Notes: generated from the letters alone by a model not told the origin. Counted from the stretch's first letter, positions 43,789 through 53,870 are shown. The stretch: DNA of 64,000 bases from Streptomyces sp. TN58 (GCF_001941845.1 NZ_CP018870.1:7354001-7418000), one strand, 5' to 3'. Numbers and translations are program-made.

Positions 43789-44886
43789 GTGAACGCGTAT
43801 CTGGGGCGTGCCCCCGTTGCTCTGGCCGTCACGGCGCTCGCCGTCACGCTCACCGCCTGCGGCGGCTCCGACGGCTCCGGCGGCTCCGGTGACAGCAGCG
43901 GCGAGGTCAGGATCGGCCTGCTGCTCCCCGAGAACGAGACCGCGCGTTACGAGAAGTTCGACAAGCCGCTGATGGAGAAGAAGGTCGCCCTGCTGACCCT
44001 GGGCAAGGGCAAGGTCCTCTACGCCAACGCCGCGGGCGACGCGGTCCGGCAGAGCGCCCAGGCCGATGCGATGATCAAGGACAAGGTGGACGTCCTGGTC
44101 ATCGACGCGGTGGACTCCAAGGCCATCGCCGCAGCGGTGACGAAGGCCAAGGCGGCCGGTATCGCGGTGGTCGCCTACGACCGCCTGGCCGAGGGCCCCA
44201 TCGACGCCTACACCTCCTTCGACAACGAGGACGTCGGCCGCGTCCAGGGCAAGGCCCTGCTGGACGCCCTGGGCGACAAGGCCAGGACCGGGAAGATCGT
44301 CATGATGAACGGCGCGGTCACCGACCCCAACGCCGCCAGCTTCAAGGCCGGTGCCCGTTCCGTCCTGGACGGCAAGGTGAACGTCGGCAAGGAGTACGAC
44401 ACCGTCGAGTGGAAGCCGGAGAACGCCAACACCAACATGGCGTCCGCGCTCTCCGCGCTCGGCAAGGACAAGATCGTCGGCGTCTACTCCGCCAACGACG
44501 GCATGGCCGGCGGCATCATCACCGCCCTCAAGGCCGCCGGCGTCTCCCCCCTGCCCCCGGTCACCGGCCAGGACGCCGAACTCGCCGGCGTGCGGCGCAT
44601 CGTGGCGGGCGAGCAGTTCATGACCGTCTACAAGCCCTACGCCCGCGAGGCCGAAGCCGCCGCCGAACTCGCCGTCCTCCTCGCCCAGGGCGAGAAGATC
44701 GACGGAATCATCAACCAGGTGGTCAGCAGCCCGACCAGCAAGCGCATCCCCGCCGTCCTCATCCCCGGCGTGCCAGTGACCCGCGAGGACATCCGCACCA
44801 CCGTGGTCCTCGACGGCGTCTACACCGTCGAGGAGATCTGCACCGACTCCCTCAAAGCCGCCTGCGACGAGATCGGCCTGAAGTAA
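43789..44886 (+). CDS. D-xylose-type sugar-binding lipoprotein (XylF-like)
   Basis: Extracellular periplasmic-binding-protein type I lipoprotein of 365 residues. Signal and lipobox are ALAVTLTACGG. The mature part (VRIGLLLPENETARYEKFDK, VDVLVIDAVDSKAIAAAVTKA, GIAVVAYDRL, VYSANDGMAGGIITALKAAG, VTGQDAE) follows the xylose-binding protein pattern, with Asn/Asp/Arg at sugar-contact positions. GTG 43789 has GGGAGG 9 nt upstream. Usually the gene is followed by transporter ATPase and permease genes. Here none follow; a strong hairpin ends the unit, so it is orphaned or works with a transporter elsewhere. Confidence 0.9.
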   Translation: MNAYLGRAPVALAVTALAVTLTACGGSDGSGGSGDSSGEVRIGLLLPENETARYEKFDKPLMEKKVALLTLGKGKVLYANAAGDAVRQSAQADAMIKDKVDVLVIDAVDSKAIAAAVTKAKAAGIAVVAYDRLAEGPIDAYTSFDNEDVGRVQGKALLDALGDKARTGKIVMMNGAVTDPNAASFKAGARSVLDGKVNVGKEYDTVEWKPENANTNMASALSALGKDKIVGVYSANDGMAGGIITALKAAGVSPLPPVTGQDAELAGVRRIVAGEQFMTVYKPYAREAEAAAELAVLLAQGEKIDGIINQVVSSPTSKRIPAVLIPGVPVTREDIRTTVVLDGVYTVEEICTDSLKAACDEIGLK

Positions 44887-45984
44887 CACCACCGCGGCAA
44901 GACCACACCCCCCGCACACCACTCGCCGCCGTACGCCGCCCGCCGCTGCCCGCGGGCCCGCGGGCGCACGGCGGCGTACGGCGGCGTACGGCGGCGGGCG
45001 GGGCAGCGGGCACAGGACGCGCCACGCACCACACCGCCCCCCCGCCCGCCCCGCCCCGCCCCGGGCGGGGGCTCACCGCCCCGCGACACCCGCCTACCGT
45101 GCGCCCGTACGCACCCGCGCGGGCCGGCACCTCCCCGCGCGCGGCAGCCCGGAGGAACGCGCGCAGAGCGCCGCCGGAGCCCCAGGAACGCTCTGCGTCC
45201 CGCGCCAAAGCACCGGCGCACTCGCACACAGCCGGACACCAGCCCCACTCGCCCGGGCACAACGCCCAGCGGCACAGACCACTGCGGCAGTCCAACAGAC
45301 CAGCCCGGCCCGCACCGGCCCCAGCCTGCGCCCGGAGGCGGCGGCGCTCCACCCCAGGCGCCCCGACCCGCCAGTGGCGCCCGTACCGGCGGCCGTAGCG
45401 CCCGAACCCGCCCCCGTAGCGCCGTACCGGCGGCACGGGGAGCAGACCTGGCTGACGGAGCACTGCGAACACCGTCCCCGACCGCCGCCCCGACCGCCGC
45501 CCACGCCGCCGCCCTGGGCACGCCTGCACGCCGCCGCCCCTCCCCGAGACGAACGCACACCCCCTCCACCACCAGGGCCCACCCCGCGGCGTCGCGCTTT
45601 CCTCCGCACGGCCATGAACCGTGGAGCCCCCGCCTCTGCCCCGATCCCGCCGACGCGGCCGGGCACCGCAACCGCCCCGCTTCACGGAGCGCGGGCGCCT
45701 CGGAGACGGACGGCCTGCGCACCGGGCCCGGGATCGGGACCCGCCGACCTCGCCCAGGCCCGCCCGGGCAGGACTCCCGGCGAAGCCGGCCCGTCCGCGC
45801 ACCGCCTTCCCCACCCCCGCTGGTGCGTCACCTCACCCGAGAGCAACCGCCGCGGCCGGCGGAGCCCGCCTGCCGCGCCCCATGGCGGGCCGCCACCAGC
45901 ACCACACCCGACCCGGCCGGCACCCACCGCCTGCGCCGCACGTCGACACGCCGGCCCGACTGCCGCGCCCACCTGGCTCGGCCG
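44887..45984. other. Region of about 1.1 kb without credible genes
   Basis: After the terminator the DNA is G+C-rich, with frames open on both strands but composed of Arg/Pro/Ala or Gly/Arg text and lacking ribosome sites and motifs. Short copies of CCCGCCCCGCCCCGCCCCGG-like sequence lie at 45039-45066. It leads into the IS110 remnant. Confidence 0.5.
44925..44985 (+). terminator. Large hairpin after the sugar-binding gene
   Basis: GCCGCCGTACGCCGCC at 44925-44940 pairs exactly with GGCGGCGTACGGCGGC at 44970-44985. The loop itself holds the palindrome CCCGCGGGCCCGCGGG. It starts 38 nt after the stop codon. Confidence 0.6.
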
Positions 45985-46400
45985 CGTCGGAACGGGAAAG
46001 CCGGCCGCCGCAGACTCGTCGAACTGGTCCGCCCCAAGGCCCTGCGCATAGCCACCCGGCGTATCGACGACGTCTTCGACGCGCTCGACGAACGGACCGT
46101 CGTCGTCCCAGGCACCGGCACCCTCCACGCGGTCATCCCATACCTGGCCCGCTCCCTCGCGGCCGTCCGCGAAAAACGCGGGGCCCTGGAGCCCCAGACC
46201 AGCCAGCTGCTGGTGGCCCCCTCTTTCCAGGTCCTGACGTCGCTGCCCGGCGTCGGCGTCAGGACCGCCGCCGTCCTGCTGGTCACCGTCGGCGACGGCA
46301 CCGGCTTCCCCACCACCGGCCGCCTCGCCTCTACGCAGGCCCCGCCCCGGCCACGAAGCAGTCGGAACCCTCTCGATCCACGGCGAACCTGCACCCACAG
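45985..46400 (+). pseudogene. IS110-family transposase remnant
   Basis: The translated segment GKAGRRRLVELVRPKAL, DDVFDALDERTVVVPGTGT, LPGVGVRTAAVLLVTVGDGT is the C-terminal (Transposase_20) half of an IS110-type transposase. At about 46332, after GRLAS, the reading continues in another frame (YAGPAPATKQS) and then dissolves into minisatellite DNA. The N-terminal DEDD half is missing. It is a broken fragment without visible ends. Confidence 0.8.
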
Positions 46401-47110
46401 GCGCCTCAACCCGCCACGGGCCCAGACCCCGGCAGGGGCACCGCCGCCACCAGGCCGCGTGCAGCCCACCGCCCACGCCCACCACCGCCGGTGCGCCCAA
46501 CCCACGGCTCCACCGGCTTCCGGGCCCTCGCCGCGACGCCCATCGGCCGGGCCGGCCGCCCACCGGGCCCAGGCCCCGGCAGGGGCCACCGCCGCCACCA
46601 GGCCGCGCCCGGCCCACCCGCCCACCGACTTCCCCGCCGCCGGTGCGCCCAACCCAAGGCTCCACCGGCTTCCGGGCCCTCGCCGCGACGACCGCCGGCC
46701 CCGCCCGAGCCCCCACCGGCCCAGACCCCGGCAGGGGCACCGCCGCCACCGGGCCCGCCCGGCCCACCCGCCCACCACCGCCGGTGCGCCCAACCCACGG
46801 CTCCACCGGCTTCCGGGCCCTCGCCGCGACGCCCATCGGCCGGGCCCAGCCGCCCACCGGGCCCAGATCCCGGGAGAGGCACCGCCGCCACCAGGTCGCG
46901 CCCGGCCCACCGCCCCACCGCCGCCGCTGCCGGTGCGCTCAACCCACGCTTCCACCGGCTTCCGGGCCCTCGCCGCAACGCCCGCCGGCCCCGCCCGAGC
47001 CGCCCGCCGGGCCCAGACCGAGGCAGGGGCCCAGACCCCGGGAGAGGCACCGCCGCCACCGGGCCCAGACCCCGCCAAGGGCCCAGACCCCGGGAGAGGC
47101 ACGGCCGCCA
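46398..47110. repeat. Minisatellite with 141-152 bp units
   Basis: GGCTCCACCGGCTTCCGGGC recurs at 46506, 46658 and 46799, with GCTTCCACCGGCTTCCGGGC at 46948: spacings 152, 141 and 149 bp. Each unit also contains GGGGCACCGCCGCCAC, or GAGAGGCACCGCCGCCAC in later copies, and GGTGCGCCCAACCCAC. Four main units and partial ones are present. Frames are open on both strands through the array, but no motif supports coding. Confidence 0.8.
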
Positions 47111-47693
47111 CCGGGCCGCGCCCGGCCCACCGCCCCACCGCCGCCGCCGGTGCGCCCGGCCCGCCGGCTCCCCCGGTCGGCCCCCGCCGGCCCGCCGCCG
47201 TCCGACGGCCGCCCCCGACGGACCGGCCTACCACCCCCCACCCCCCGCCGGTGTGAGAGACCTCACCGCCCCCCGGGCGCGGCCGCCCGCGCCGTCTCCC
47301 GACCGCCCCGCGACCCGCGCCGGCCCGCCGCCCGCCGGACACCGCGAAACCCCAGCCCACACCGCCGCCGAAACCCCTGGAAGTCGACAGAAGTCCCCAG
47401 AAGTCCACGAAAATCCGCCGCCCCCACACCGCCCCACCCCGCCCCCGCACGTGACACACACCACGCGGCCCCCTCCCACCCCACCCCACCCAACCATCCC
47501 CAAATAGGGACAAGACGCCCATATCGTGCATTCAACTGGTTTGGTTTCATATGGTGTTTGAGGGTGTGTCAGCAGAAAACACGCGAGGCATAATCGGCCC
47601 CGGTCGTCTCCGGAAGTGCTCCAGCCATCGGGGCACCGACACCCCCCACTCTTCGGAGCACCCCGCACCGGACCGACCCCCAAGGCGCCCGCG
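47111..47693. other. Intergenic stretch before the PIG-L gene
   Basis: The first half is C-rich leftover of the array. From 47500 to 47600 the DNA turns A/T-rich (GTGCATTCAACTGGTTTGG, CAGAAAACACGCGAGGCATA), the likeliest promoter region for the deacetylase gene. No gene seen. Confidence 0.4.
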
Positions 47694-49913
47694 ATGTCCC
47701 TGGCCAGCCGCACCCGCCTCGCGGCCCTGCTCGCCGCCCTCACCGCCGCCGCCGGCGTCGCCGGCGTCACGACCTGGGCCCACGGACACGCCGCCGCCCC
47801 CGCGCCCGCCGCCGCCCAGGCCCCCCAGCGCCCCAGCGTCACCCAGGGCACGGTCGTGCAGTTCGTCGCGCACCCCGACGACGACCTGTTCTTCATGAAC
47901 CCCGACCTCAGCCGCTCCATATCCACCGGCGTCAAGGTCACCACCGTCTACCTGACCGCAGGCGAGTCCGACGGCCGCAACGAAGCCCACAGCCCCCACC
48001 TGCAAGACCCCGCCCGCCCCGCCGACCACGCCGCCTACGCCGAAGCCCGCCAGAACGGCATACGCGCCGCCTACGCCGAGATGGCCACCGGCCGGCGCAC
48101 CAGCGCCTGGCAGCGCACCTCCGTGCCCACCACCGGCGGCGGCAGCGCCGAAGTCGACGTCCTCCTCGCCCGCCCCGAGGTCAACCTGGTGTGGATGCAG
48201 ATGCGCGAAGCCCGCAGCATCTCCGGCGACAACCCCGACAGCCTGCGCGGCCTGTGGGACGGCAAGGTCCCCGCCCTCGGCTCCCAACTCGCCTCCGGCA
48301 CCCCCGTCACCACCCCCTTCACCTACACCCGCGACCAGGCCGTCCAGGCCATCGCCAACGTACTGGCGCTCTACCGGCCCACCACCATCCGCACCCAGGA
48401 CCCCACCCCCGGCCGCACCCGGCCCGCCGGCGCCCCCGCCGACCACCAGGACCACATCTACGGGGCCCGCTTCGTACAGGCCGCCACCGAACGCTACGCC
48501 GCCACCACCGCCGCCGGCCCCCGCCCCCACTTCTCGGTCCAGAACTACGTCAGCTACCCCAACAGCTCCCTGCCCCCCACCCTCGACGCGAAAGCCGCCG
48601 AGGAGAAACTCGGCTACCTCAAGACCTACGCCTGGAGCGACCACCAGGACTGGTGCGGCAGCCCCGCCGGCTGCGGCGACCGCAAGACCGCCACCCGCCC
48701 CACCGGCGCCGGCTGGAACCAGACCATCCGCTACAGCCGCGGCGAGAGCACCACCTGGCTGACCCAGGGCCCGCCCGGCCACCTCTACGCCTTCGCCGCC
48801 CTCGACGGCCAGATGGCCTACTGGACACGCCCCCGCCCCGACACCCCCTGGCAGGGACCCCGCTTCCTGCCCCCCACCGCCCCCGGCACCACCATCGACG
48901 CCGGCGCGTCCACCGCCCGCCTGCCCGACGGCCGCATCGCCGTCCTCGCCACCCGCACCACCCTGGCCACCACCACCCCCCACGACTACCGGCGCGAGAC
49001 CGTCTACGCCCTCCAGAACGCCCCCGGCGCCGGCTTCGGCCCCTGGCACACCCTCGGCACCCCCGACACCGGCGACCTCTCCGCCACCTCCGCGATCGGC
49101 ACCCCCACCGCCACCACCGACCCCGCCGGCCGCATCACCGTCTACCTCCGCGACTCCCGCCGCACCCTGGCCGCCGCCACCCAGACCGCCCCCGGCGCCG
49201 GCTTCGGCCCCTGGCAGAGCCTGGGCGGCACCGCCCTGCAGGGCGACCCCGCCACCGCCACCGACAGCGCCGGCCGCCGACACCTCTACGCCGCCACCGA
49301 CCGCACCGTCCTGGCCTGGACCCAGCCCGCCCCCGGCGCCCCCCTCGCCGGCCCCTTCCCCACCGGCCTGCCCGCCACCACCGGCGTCCTGTCCGCCACC
49401 CCCGAAGGCGACGGCGTCCGCCTCTCCTTCCGCACCCCCGGCACCGGCACCGTCACCACCACCCGGGCCACCGCCACCACGGCCGCCCCCCTCCTCTCCC
49501 CACCCGCCACCACCGGCGGCGAAGGCGGCTACGGCGCCGTCGCCACCACCGGCCACCTCCTCGCCGGCCGCGCCGCCACCGGCACCGCCGCCATCACCCT
49601 CCCCACCCCCGACACCCACACCAACACCAACACCAACACCAACACCAACACCGGCACCAACACCGGCACCGGCACCGGCACCGGCCCTGTCTGGCACGAG
49701 TCCCAGATGCTCTACACCGGCGCCCCGGCCGCCGTGACCACCCCCGACGGCACCAACCTGGCCGCCACCCTCGGCCTGGACGCCGACCTCCACACCACCA
49801 CCCCCACACCCACCCCCGGCCCCGCCGGACCCGCCCCCACCCCCTGGCACCGGGCCGTCCCGCCCACCGCCCTCGCCCAGGCCGCCCGCCACCCCTCCAC
49901 CTGGCACCACTGA
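47694..49913 (+). CDS. Secreted PIG-L family deacetylase with beta-propeller-like domain
   Basis: Protein of 739 residues. A signal peptide (residues 1-33, LAALLAALTAAAGVAGV) is followed by a PIG-L/LmbE de-N-acetylase domain: AHPDDDLFFMNP at 59-70 supplies zinc and catalytic residues, and DHQDHIYGARFV the second metal His. From about 345 to 690 beta-rich repeats with FGPWHTLG/FGPWQSLGG motifs resemble PLL/tectonin-type lectin propellers. A Thr-Asn/Thr-Gly linker lies near 645-665. Probably an extracellular carbohydrate deacetylase. Codons are extremely C-rich. ATG 47694 is preferred to 47616 because it gives a compact signal peptide; the ribosome site is weak. Confidence 0.88.
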   Translation: MSLASRTRLAALLAALTAAAGVAGVTTWAHGHAAAPAPAAAQAPQRPSVTQGTVVQFVAHPDDDLFFMNPDLSRSISTGVKVTTVYLTAGESDGRNEAHSPHLQDPARPADHAAYAEARQNGIRAAYAEMATGRRTSAWQRTSVPTTGGGSAEVDVLLARPEVNLVWMQMREARSISGDNPDSLRGLWDGKVPALGSQLASGTPVTTPFTYTRDQAVQAIANVLALYRPTTIRTQDPTPGRTRPAGAPADHQDHIYGARFVQAATERYAATTAAGPRPHFSVQNYVSYPNSSLPPTLDAKAAEEKLGYLKTYAWSDHQDWCGSPAGCGDRKTATRPTGAGWNQTIRYSRGESTTWLTQGPPGHLYAFAALDGQMAYWTRPRPDTPWQGPRFLPPTAPGTTIDAGASTARLPDGRIAVLATRTTLATTTPHDYRRETVYALQNAPGAGFGPWHTLGTPDTGDLSATSAIGTPTATTDPAGRITVYLRDSRRTLAAATQTAPGAGFGPWQSLGGTALQGDPATATDSAGRRHLYAATDRTVLAWTQPAPGAPLAGPFPTGLPATTGVLSATPEGDGVRLSFRTPGTGTVTTTRATATTAAPLLSPPATTGGEGGYGAVATTGHLLAGRAATGTAAITLPTPDTHTNTNTNTNTNTGTNTGTGTGTGPVWHESQMLYTGAPAAVTTPDGTNLAATLGLDADLHTTTPTPTPGPAGPAPTPWHRAVPPTALAQAARHPSTWHH
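49616..49686. repeat. Hexanucleotide microsatellite inside the deacetylase gene
   Basis: In-frame copies of ACCAAC then ACCGGC encode the Thr-Asn/Thr-Gly linker. Length changes by 6 bp would keep the frame. Confidence 0.8.
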
Positions 49914-50545
49914 CCACCACCGCCCCAACCCCCCCCCCCCCCCCCCCGCCACGGCACCCACCCTGCGGCCACCACCCGCCGGCCCGCCCCGGCCCCACCG
50001 CCCGCCCCACCCGGGCCACCGGCCCTACCGCAGCCACCGGCACAGCGCCCCACCACCCGGCTGCCGCCCGGCCCGGCCGTCCGGCCGCACTGCTCAACTC
50101 CCCACGCCCTGACCACCGGTGACAGGGCCCCTTGTGACCGCCGCCCGTACCACCCGCCGCCGACGGCGGCGCACACATGCGCCGGGGCCCGCCGGCCGCT
50201 TCTTCCCCGGATGACCGGCGAACTCCGCCCTGCTCGCCCGAGTGGCCGAACCCACCGGCTGACGCCTGAGCGCCAGAGGGCCAGAGCGCCTGAGGGCCAG
50301 AGTGGCGGGAGCTGCGGCAGCGGCGCGGGCATGGCCGTCAGCGAGGTGAACCGAAAGAGGCGGCCCGGGAGCGGGTCGAGGTGTCTTGCCGTCAGCAACC
50401 GACCGGGGACCGAGGAGGGGGAGCGGAGAAGGGCGCGGGGAGAGGGGAGCGGGGAGGGGGCGAGGAGGGGAGTGGAGAGCAGCCCGGGGGAGCGTCCGGG
50501 ATCCGCGTCAGACAGGACCGCGCCGCGCCCGAAGTCCCGCCCCTC
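49914..50545. other. Intergenic region with a 19-base poly-C run
   Basis: 632 bp between convergent genes. C19 at 49929-49947 is interrupted by no other base. Further on are CCAGAGCGCC/CCAGAGGGCCAGAGCG copies near 50260-50310 and a purine-rich (GGGGAGAGGGGAGCGGGG) tract at 50430-50480. No gene seen. Confidence 0.6.
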
Positions 50546-51985
50546 CTACCGCCCCGGGGGCGGGGCCGGCAGACCGCCACTCTCAAGCGCCACCAGCGAC
50601 AGCAGCACGATCGACCCCGTCCACGCCAGCGGCGCCACCGAAGCGGCCCGGCCGGCGCTGTCCACCTTCTCCGGCAGCTCACCGAGCGCGTTGCGTTTGG
50701 AGAGCACCCACTCCAGCACCGGCCCCGCCTTCGCCGGCCGCCCCCCGGCCGCCCACGCCAGCGCGAAGAACGCCGTACTGGGCGTCCACGCCGTCGCACC
50801 CCACGGCGCCCCCGGGTCATCACCCGGCGTCAGCCCCCCGTTGGGCAGGCGCAGCGCCCGCCACGTGGACTCCAGTACCGCCTCCAGCCCCGCCGGAGCC
50901 GCGTTGAAAGGCGGCGTCATGAACGCCACCGCACTGTCACGCCCGTGCCGGCCGTCGACGGTGCGCTGGTAGCCCAGCGGCAGGAACCGCTTGGAGATCC
51001 CCGCCGACAGCCGCCGCGCCGCCCGCGCCCACCGCGCCGCGTCCCCGGGCCGGCCCGCCTCCCGCGCCAGGTCCGCGGAGGCGTTCAGCCCGGCCAGCAG
51101 CGGCGCGGCCGTCCCGATGTTCGTACTCGACGTCATCAGCTCCCAGTAGTCGGGAGACGCCGGAGGCAGCCCGTCCGCCCCCAGCGACCGCGCCGCACGG
51201 TCGGCCGCCCTGGCCACCATCGGGTAGAGCGTCGCCAGCCGGGCCCGCCGGCCCTCCGCCGGCGCCGCCCGGTACCACTGCCACACCGACCACGGAACCC
51301 AGCCGTTGGCATCGAGCTGCCACCGCCTGCCGTCCGGCGGCCCGGAACCGTCCAGCTTCGTACGCGCCTCCCAGCTGCCGTCCCCGCGCTGCGTCGCGGC
51401 ACTGTGCCGCAGGATCCCGAACGCCTCCGCGTCATGCCCGGTGTGCGCGAACGCCGCGCACGCGAAGCTCGCATCCCGCGGCCAGGAGTACATCCAGCCC
51501 GGACTCCACCCCGCCGCCATCGCCCCGTTGGGCCGCAGCAGCGCCCGCATCGCCAGCAGCGCCCGCGCGGCCGCCGCCCGCTCCGCCGCGGACCTGCCCG
51601 GGATCCGGCCCGACGCCAGCCACGCCCGGCTCTGCCCGATCTGCCGCAACGCCCCCGCGTCACCGGCCCCGACCACCACCGACACCGTCCGCCCCGCGGG
51701 CAGGTACAGCCACCGCCCCGACGCCAGCCGCAGCACGTTGCTGCCCTCCACATACCGGGCGCCGGCGGCACGCGAAGCCGAAACCCCCTCGGCGGCCGTC
51801 ACATTGGACAGCACCCCGACCGTGGGGGCGGTGAACCCCGACAGCGGCGCATGACCGCCCGCACCGCACACCGGAACCGAGGCCCCGGCCAGCACCGCCG
51901 CGGCCACCGCCCAGCATCCAAGGACAACGGGCACCGCCACTCCCTCCGCCGCACCGCGTACGCGCGGACACCGCCCCCGGCCCAT
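50546..51985 (-). CDS. Secreted glycoside hydrolase, GH15 (glucoamylase-like)
   Basis: Protein of 479 residues. An exported N terminus (VPVVLGCWAVAAAVLAGA) is followed by an (alpha/alpha)6-barrel glucoamylase-like region: GWSPGWMYSWPRDASFACAA (conserved W-x-R-D substrate site), DGSWEARTKLDGSG, QLDANGWVPWSVWQWY and SSTNIGTAAPLLAGL. A Glu within SPDYWELM is a candidate catalytic acid. The starch-binding and N-terminal beta domains of longer GH15 enzymes are absent or reduced. ATG 51985 gives a basic n-region; GTG 51934 with GGAGG upstream is an alternative. Likely cleaves terminal glucose or trehalose-type links. Confidence 0.82.
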   Translation of the reverse strand: MGRGRCPRVRGAAEGVAVPVVLGCWAVAAAVLAGASVPVCGAGGHAPLSGFTAPTVGVLSNVTAAEGVSASRAAGARYVEGSNVLRLASGRWLYLPAGRTVSVVVGAGDAGALRQIGQSRAWLASGRIPGRSAAERAAAARALLAMRALLRPNGAMAAGWSPGWMYSWPRDASFACAAFAHTGHDAEAFGILRHSAATQRGDGSWEARTKLDGSGPPDGRRWQLDANGWVPWSVWQWYRAAPAEGRRARLATLYPMVARAADRAARSLGADGLPPASPDYWELMTSSTNIGTAAPLLAGLNASADLAREAGRPGDAARWARAARRLSAGISKRFLPLGYQRTVDGRHGRDSAVAFMTPPFNAAPAGLEAVLESTWRALRLPNGGLTPGDDPGAPWGATAWTPSTAFFALAWAAGGRPAKAGPVLEWVLSKRNALGELPEKVDSAGRAASVAPLAWTGSIVLLSLVALESGGLPAPPPGR

Positions 51986-52266
51986 CCTCGAAGACCCCCG
52001 CCCGCCCCGCCACGCACACCCCGCCGCCCGGGTGACCCCCCACCCCCACCCCCACCCTCCCCGCCCGCCGAAGCCCGCCCGCCGAAGCCCGCCCGCCGAA
52101 GCGGCCCGTGGCGACCGGCCCCGCCCGGGATGCCGCCCGCCACGAACCGTGCACATCATGGGTGTTCGCGGGCCGTGCGATCACCACAGCCGGCGGGGCG
52201 CAACCGGCCGCCCCCGCCCGACGGACCCCCGCTGCGAACACCGCGAACGCTGCGAAGAGGTGGCCC

Positions 52267-53847
52267 ATGAGCACCACGGCGGCCGAGGACGAGGACCTCG
52301 TGACCCCCTCCCCACCAACCGGCCCCCACACCGGACCCCGCCCCCTCCTGCGCACCCTGCCCACAGCCGCCGCGGCGACCCTCGCCACCGCCGCCGGAGC
52401 CCTCGTCGCCGTCGGATGCTTCCTCGGCCTCTACATCCGCCCCACCTCCGACGACTGGTGCGCCGCCTGGAAAACCCGCGACCTGGGAGTCCTCGGCATC
52501 ACCGCCGACTTCTACACCACCCAGAACGGCCGGATCGCCAACGCCTTCCTCAGCGGCCTCCTCTACGGCGGCGGACCGGCCGGCACCAAAATCCTCCCCA
52601 CCCTCATCACCCTCGCCCTCACCGCCGCCCTCGTCCTCCTCGGCCGCCGCCTCCTCCACGCCCTCGGCCACACACCGCCCCTGCTCGCCCTGACCGCCTG
52701 CGCCCTGGCCCTGCAGGCACTCCTGTACTTCGCGGGCACCCGCAGCTACCAGGTCCTGCTGTGGGCCCCCGCCACGATCTCCCACACCGTGCCGAGCGTC
52801 ATCGGCCTGTGGGCCCTGCTGCTCGCCCTGGCCACCGCCGCCCACCCCCGCCCCGCCGTCCGCACCGCCGGCCTCGCCGGCGCCCTCCTCACCGGCTTCG
52901 CCCTCGGCACCCTGAGCGAACCCTTCGCCCTCGTCAGCGCACTCCTCGCCGCCCTGACCGCCCTGCTGTGCCTGCCCCGCCTGCACCTCACCACGACCTG
53001 GCGCCCCTTCACCTGGTGCCTGCTGTGGTGCGCCGGCCTCGCCTGCGGCCTCACCGTCCTCCACACCTCCCCGGGCGCCCGCTGGCGCCGCGCCCAGCAG
53101 CCCGAGAAACCCCCCATCCTCTCCACCGGCGAACTACGCGCCACCTTCGAGGACTGGCTGCGCATCTGGGACACCGTCACCGGCCAGTGGGCCTACCTCG
53201 CCGCCGCGGCCGCCGGCCTCCTGCTGGGCCTGGCCGCCACCCTCCGCACCCCCCGCCCCGCCCCCCGCCGCGTCCCCGCCTCCGGTGCGCGGCCCGGCGC
53301 CGGGCGGGCCACGCGGACCGCCCTGCTGCTCCTGCCGCTGCCCGTGGTGATCTTGGGCTCCTTCGCGGTGGCGGCCGGCCTGCGCAGCGGATACGGCCCC
53401 ACCGGCTGGACCTACGCCCGGACCTGGACGAGTTTCCTGTTGCCCATGGAACTGGCCCTGTGCGGCTACGGAGCCCTCCTGGGAGCCTGGGCCGGCCCCC
53501 GCCTGGCCGCCCGCCGCCCCGCCGCCGCGGCCACCGCCACCACGGCGGCCCTCTGCCTGACCCTGGCCGCGACGGCCTCCCTCGTCCCGCACCTGCAGCA
53601 GCTCACCACCACCACGGTGGCCCGCTCCATCGCCTGGGACGCCCAGAACACCCGCATCCGCACCGAGGCGGCGCACGGCGCCACCGACGTCGGCTACCGC
53701 CCCCTGCCCATCGGCCACCTCGCCGAGCCCTTCTTCACCGCCGACTACGACCGCGACTGGGTCGCCGCCTGCGTCTCCCGCTGGTACGGCGTCGACCGCA
53801 TCCACCGCCTGACGGGGCGGGGAGGCGCAGGCACACCCGGTCCCTGA
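52267..53847 (+). CDS. Multi-pass membrane protein (DUF6056/GtrII-like)
   Basis: Protein of 526 residues with about ten predicted membrane spans. After the first span comes IRPTSDDWCAAW, an Asp-Asp motif at the outer face like those of GT-C-type glycosyltransferases and DUF6056 proteins; the segment FYTTQNGRIANAFLSGLLYG also fits that group. The C-terminal extracellular part (DTVTGQWAY onward) ends with AACVSRWYGVDRIHRLTG. It may transfer sugars from a lipid carrier; this is inference. AGAGGTGG precedes the ATG. It is divergent from the GH15 gene across 281 bp, and codons are strongly C-rich. Confidence 0.75.
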   Translation: MSTTAAEDEDLVTPSPPTGPHTGPRPLLRTLPTAAAATLATAAGALVAVGCFLGLYIRPTSDDWCAAWKTRDLGVLGITADFYTTQNGRIANAFLSGLLYGGGPAGTKILPTLITLALTAALVLLGRRLLHALGHTPPLLALTACALALQALLYFAGTRSYQVLLWAPATISHTVPSVIGLWALLLALATAAHPRPAVRTAGLAGALLTGFALGTLSEPFALVSALLAALTALLCLPRLHLTTTWRPFTWCLLWCAGLACGLTVLHTSPGARWRRAQQPEKPPILSTGELRATFEDWLRIWDTVTGQWAYLAAAAAGLLLGLAATLRTPRPAPRRVPASGARPGAGRATRTALLLLPLPVVILGSFAVAAGLRSGYGPTGWTYARTWTSFLLPMELALCGYGALLGAWAGPRLAARRPAAAATATTAALCLTLAATASLVPHLQQLTTTTVARSIAWDAQNTRIRTEAAHGATDVGYRPLPIGHLAEPFFTADYDRDWVAACVSRWYGVDRIHRLTGRGGAGTPGP

Positions 53848-53870
53848 TCACCTGCTGGTAGGTTCCGGCC

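Noticed and set aside
45823..47256. 477-residue protein containing the transposase segment
   Set aside because: Only residues about 55-170 resemble a transposase; the rest is translated minisatellite.
47547..49961. 804-residue Gly/Val-rich - strand frame
   Set aside because: Antisense of the PIG-L deacetylase gene; its Gly/Val composition is the complement of C-rich codons.
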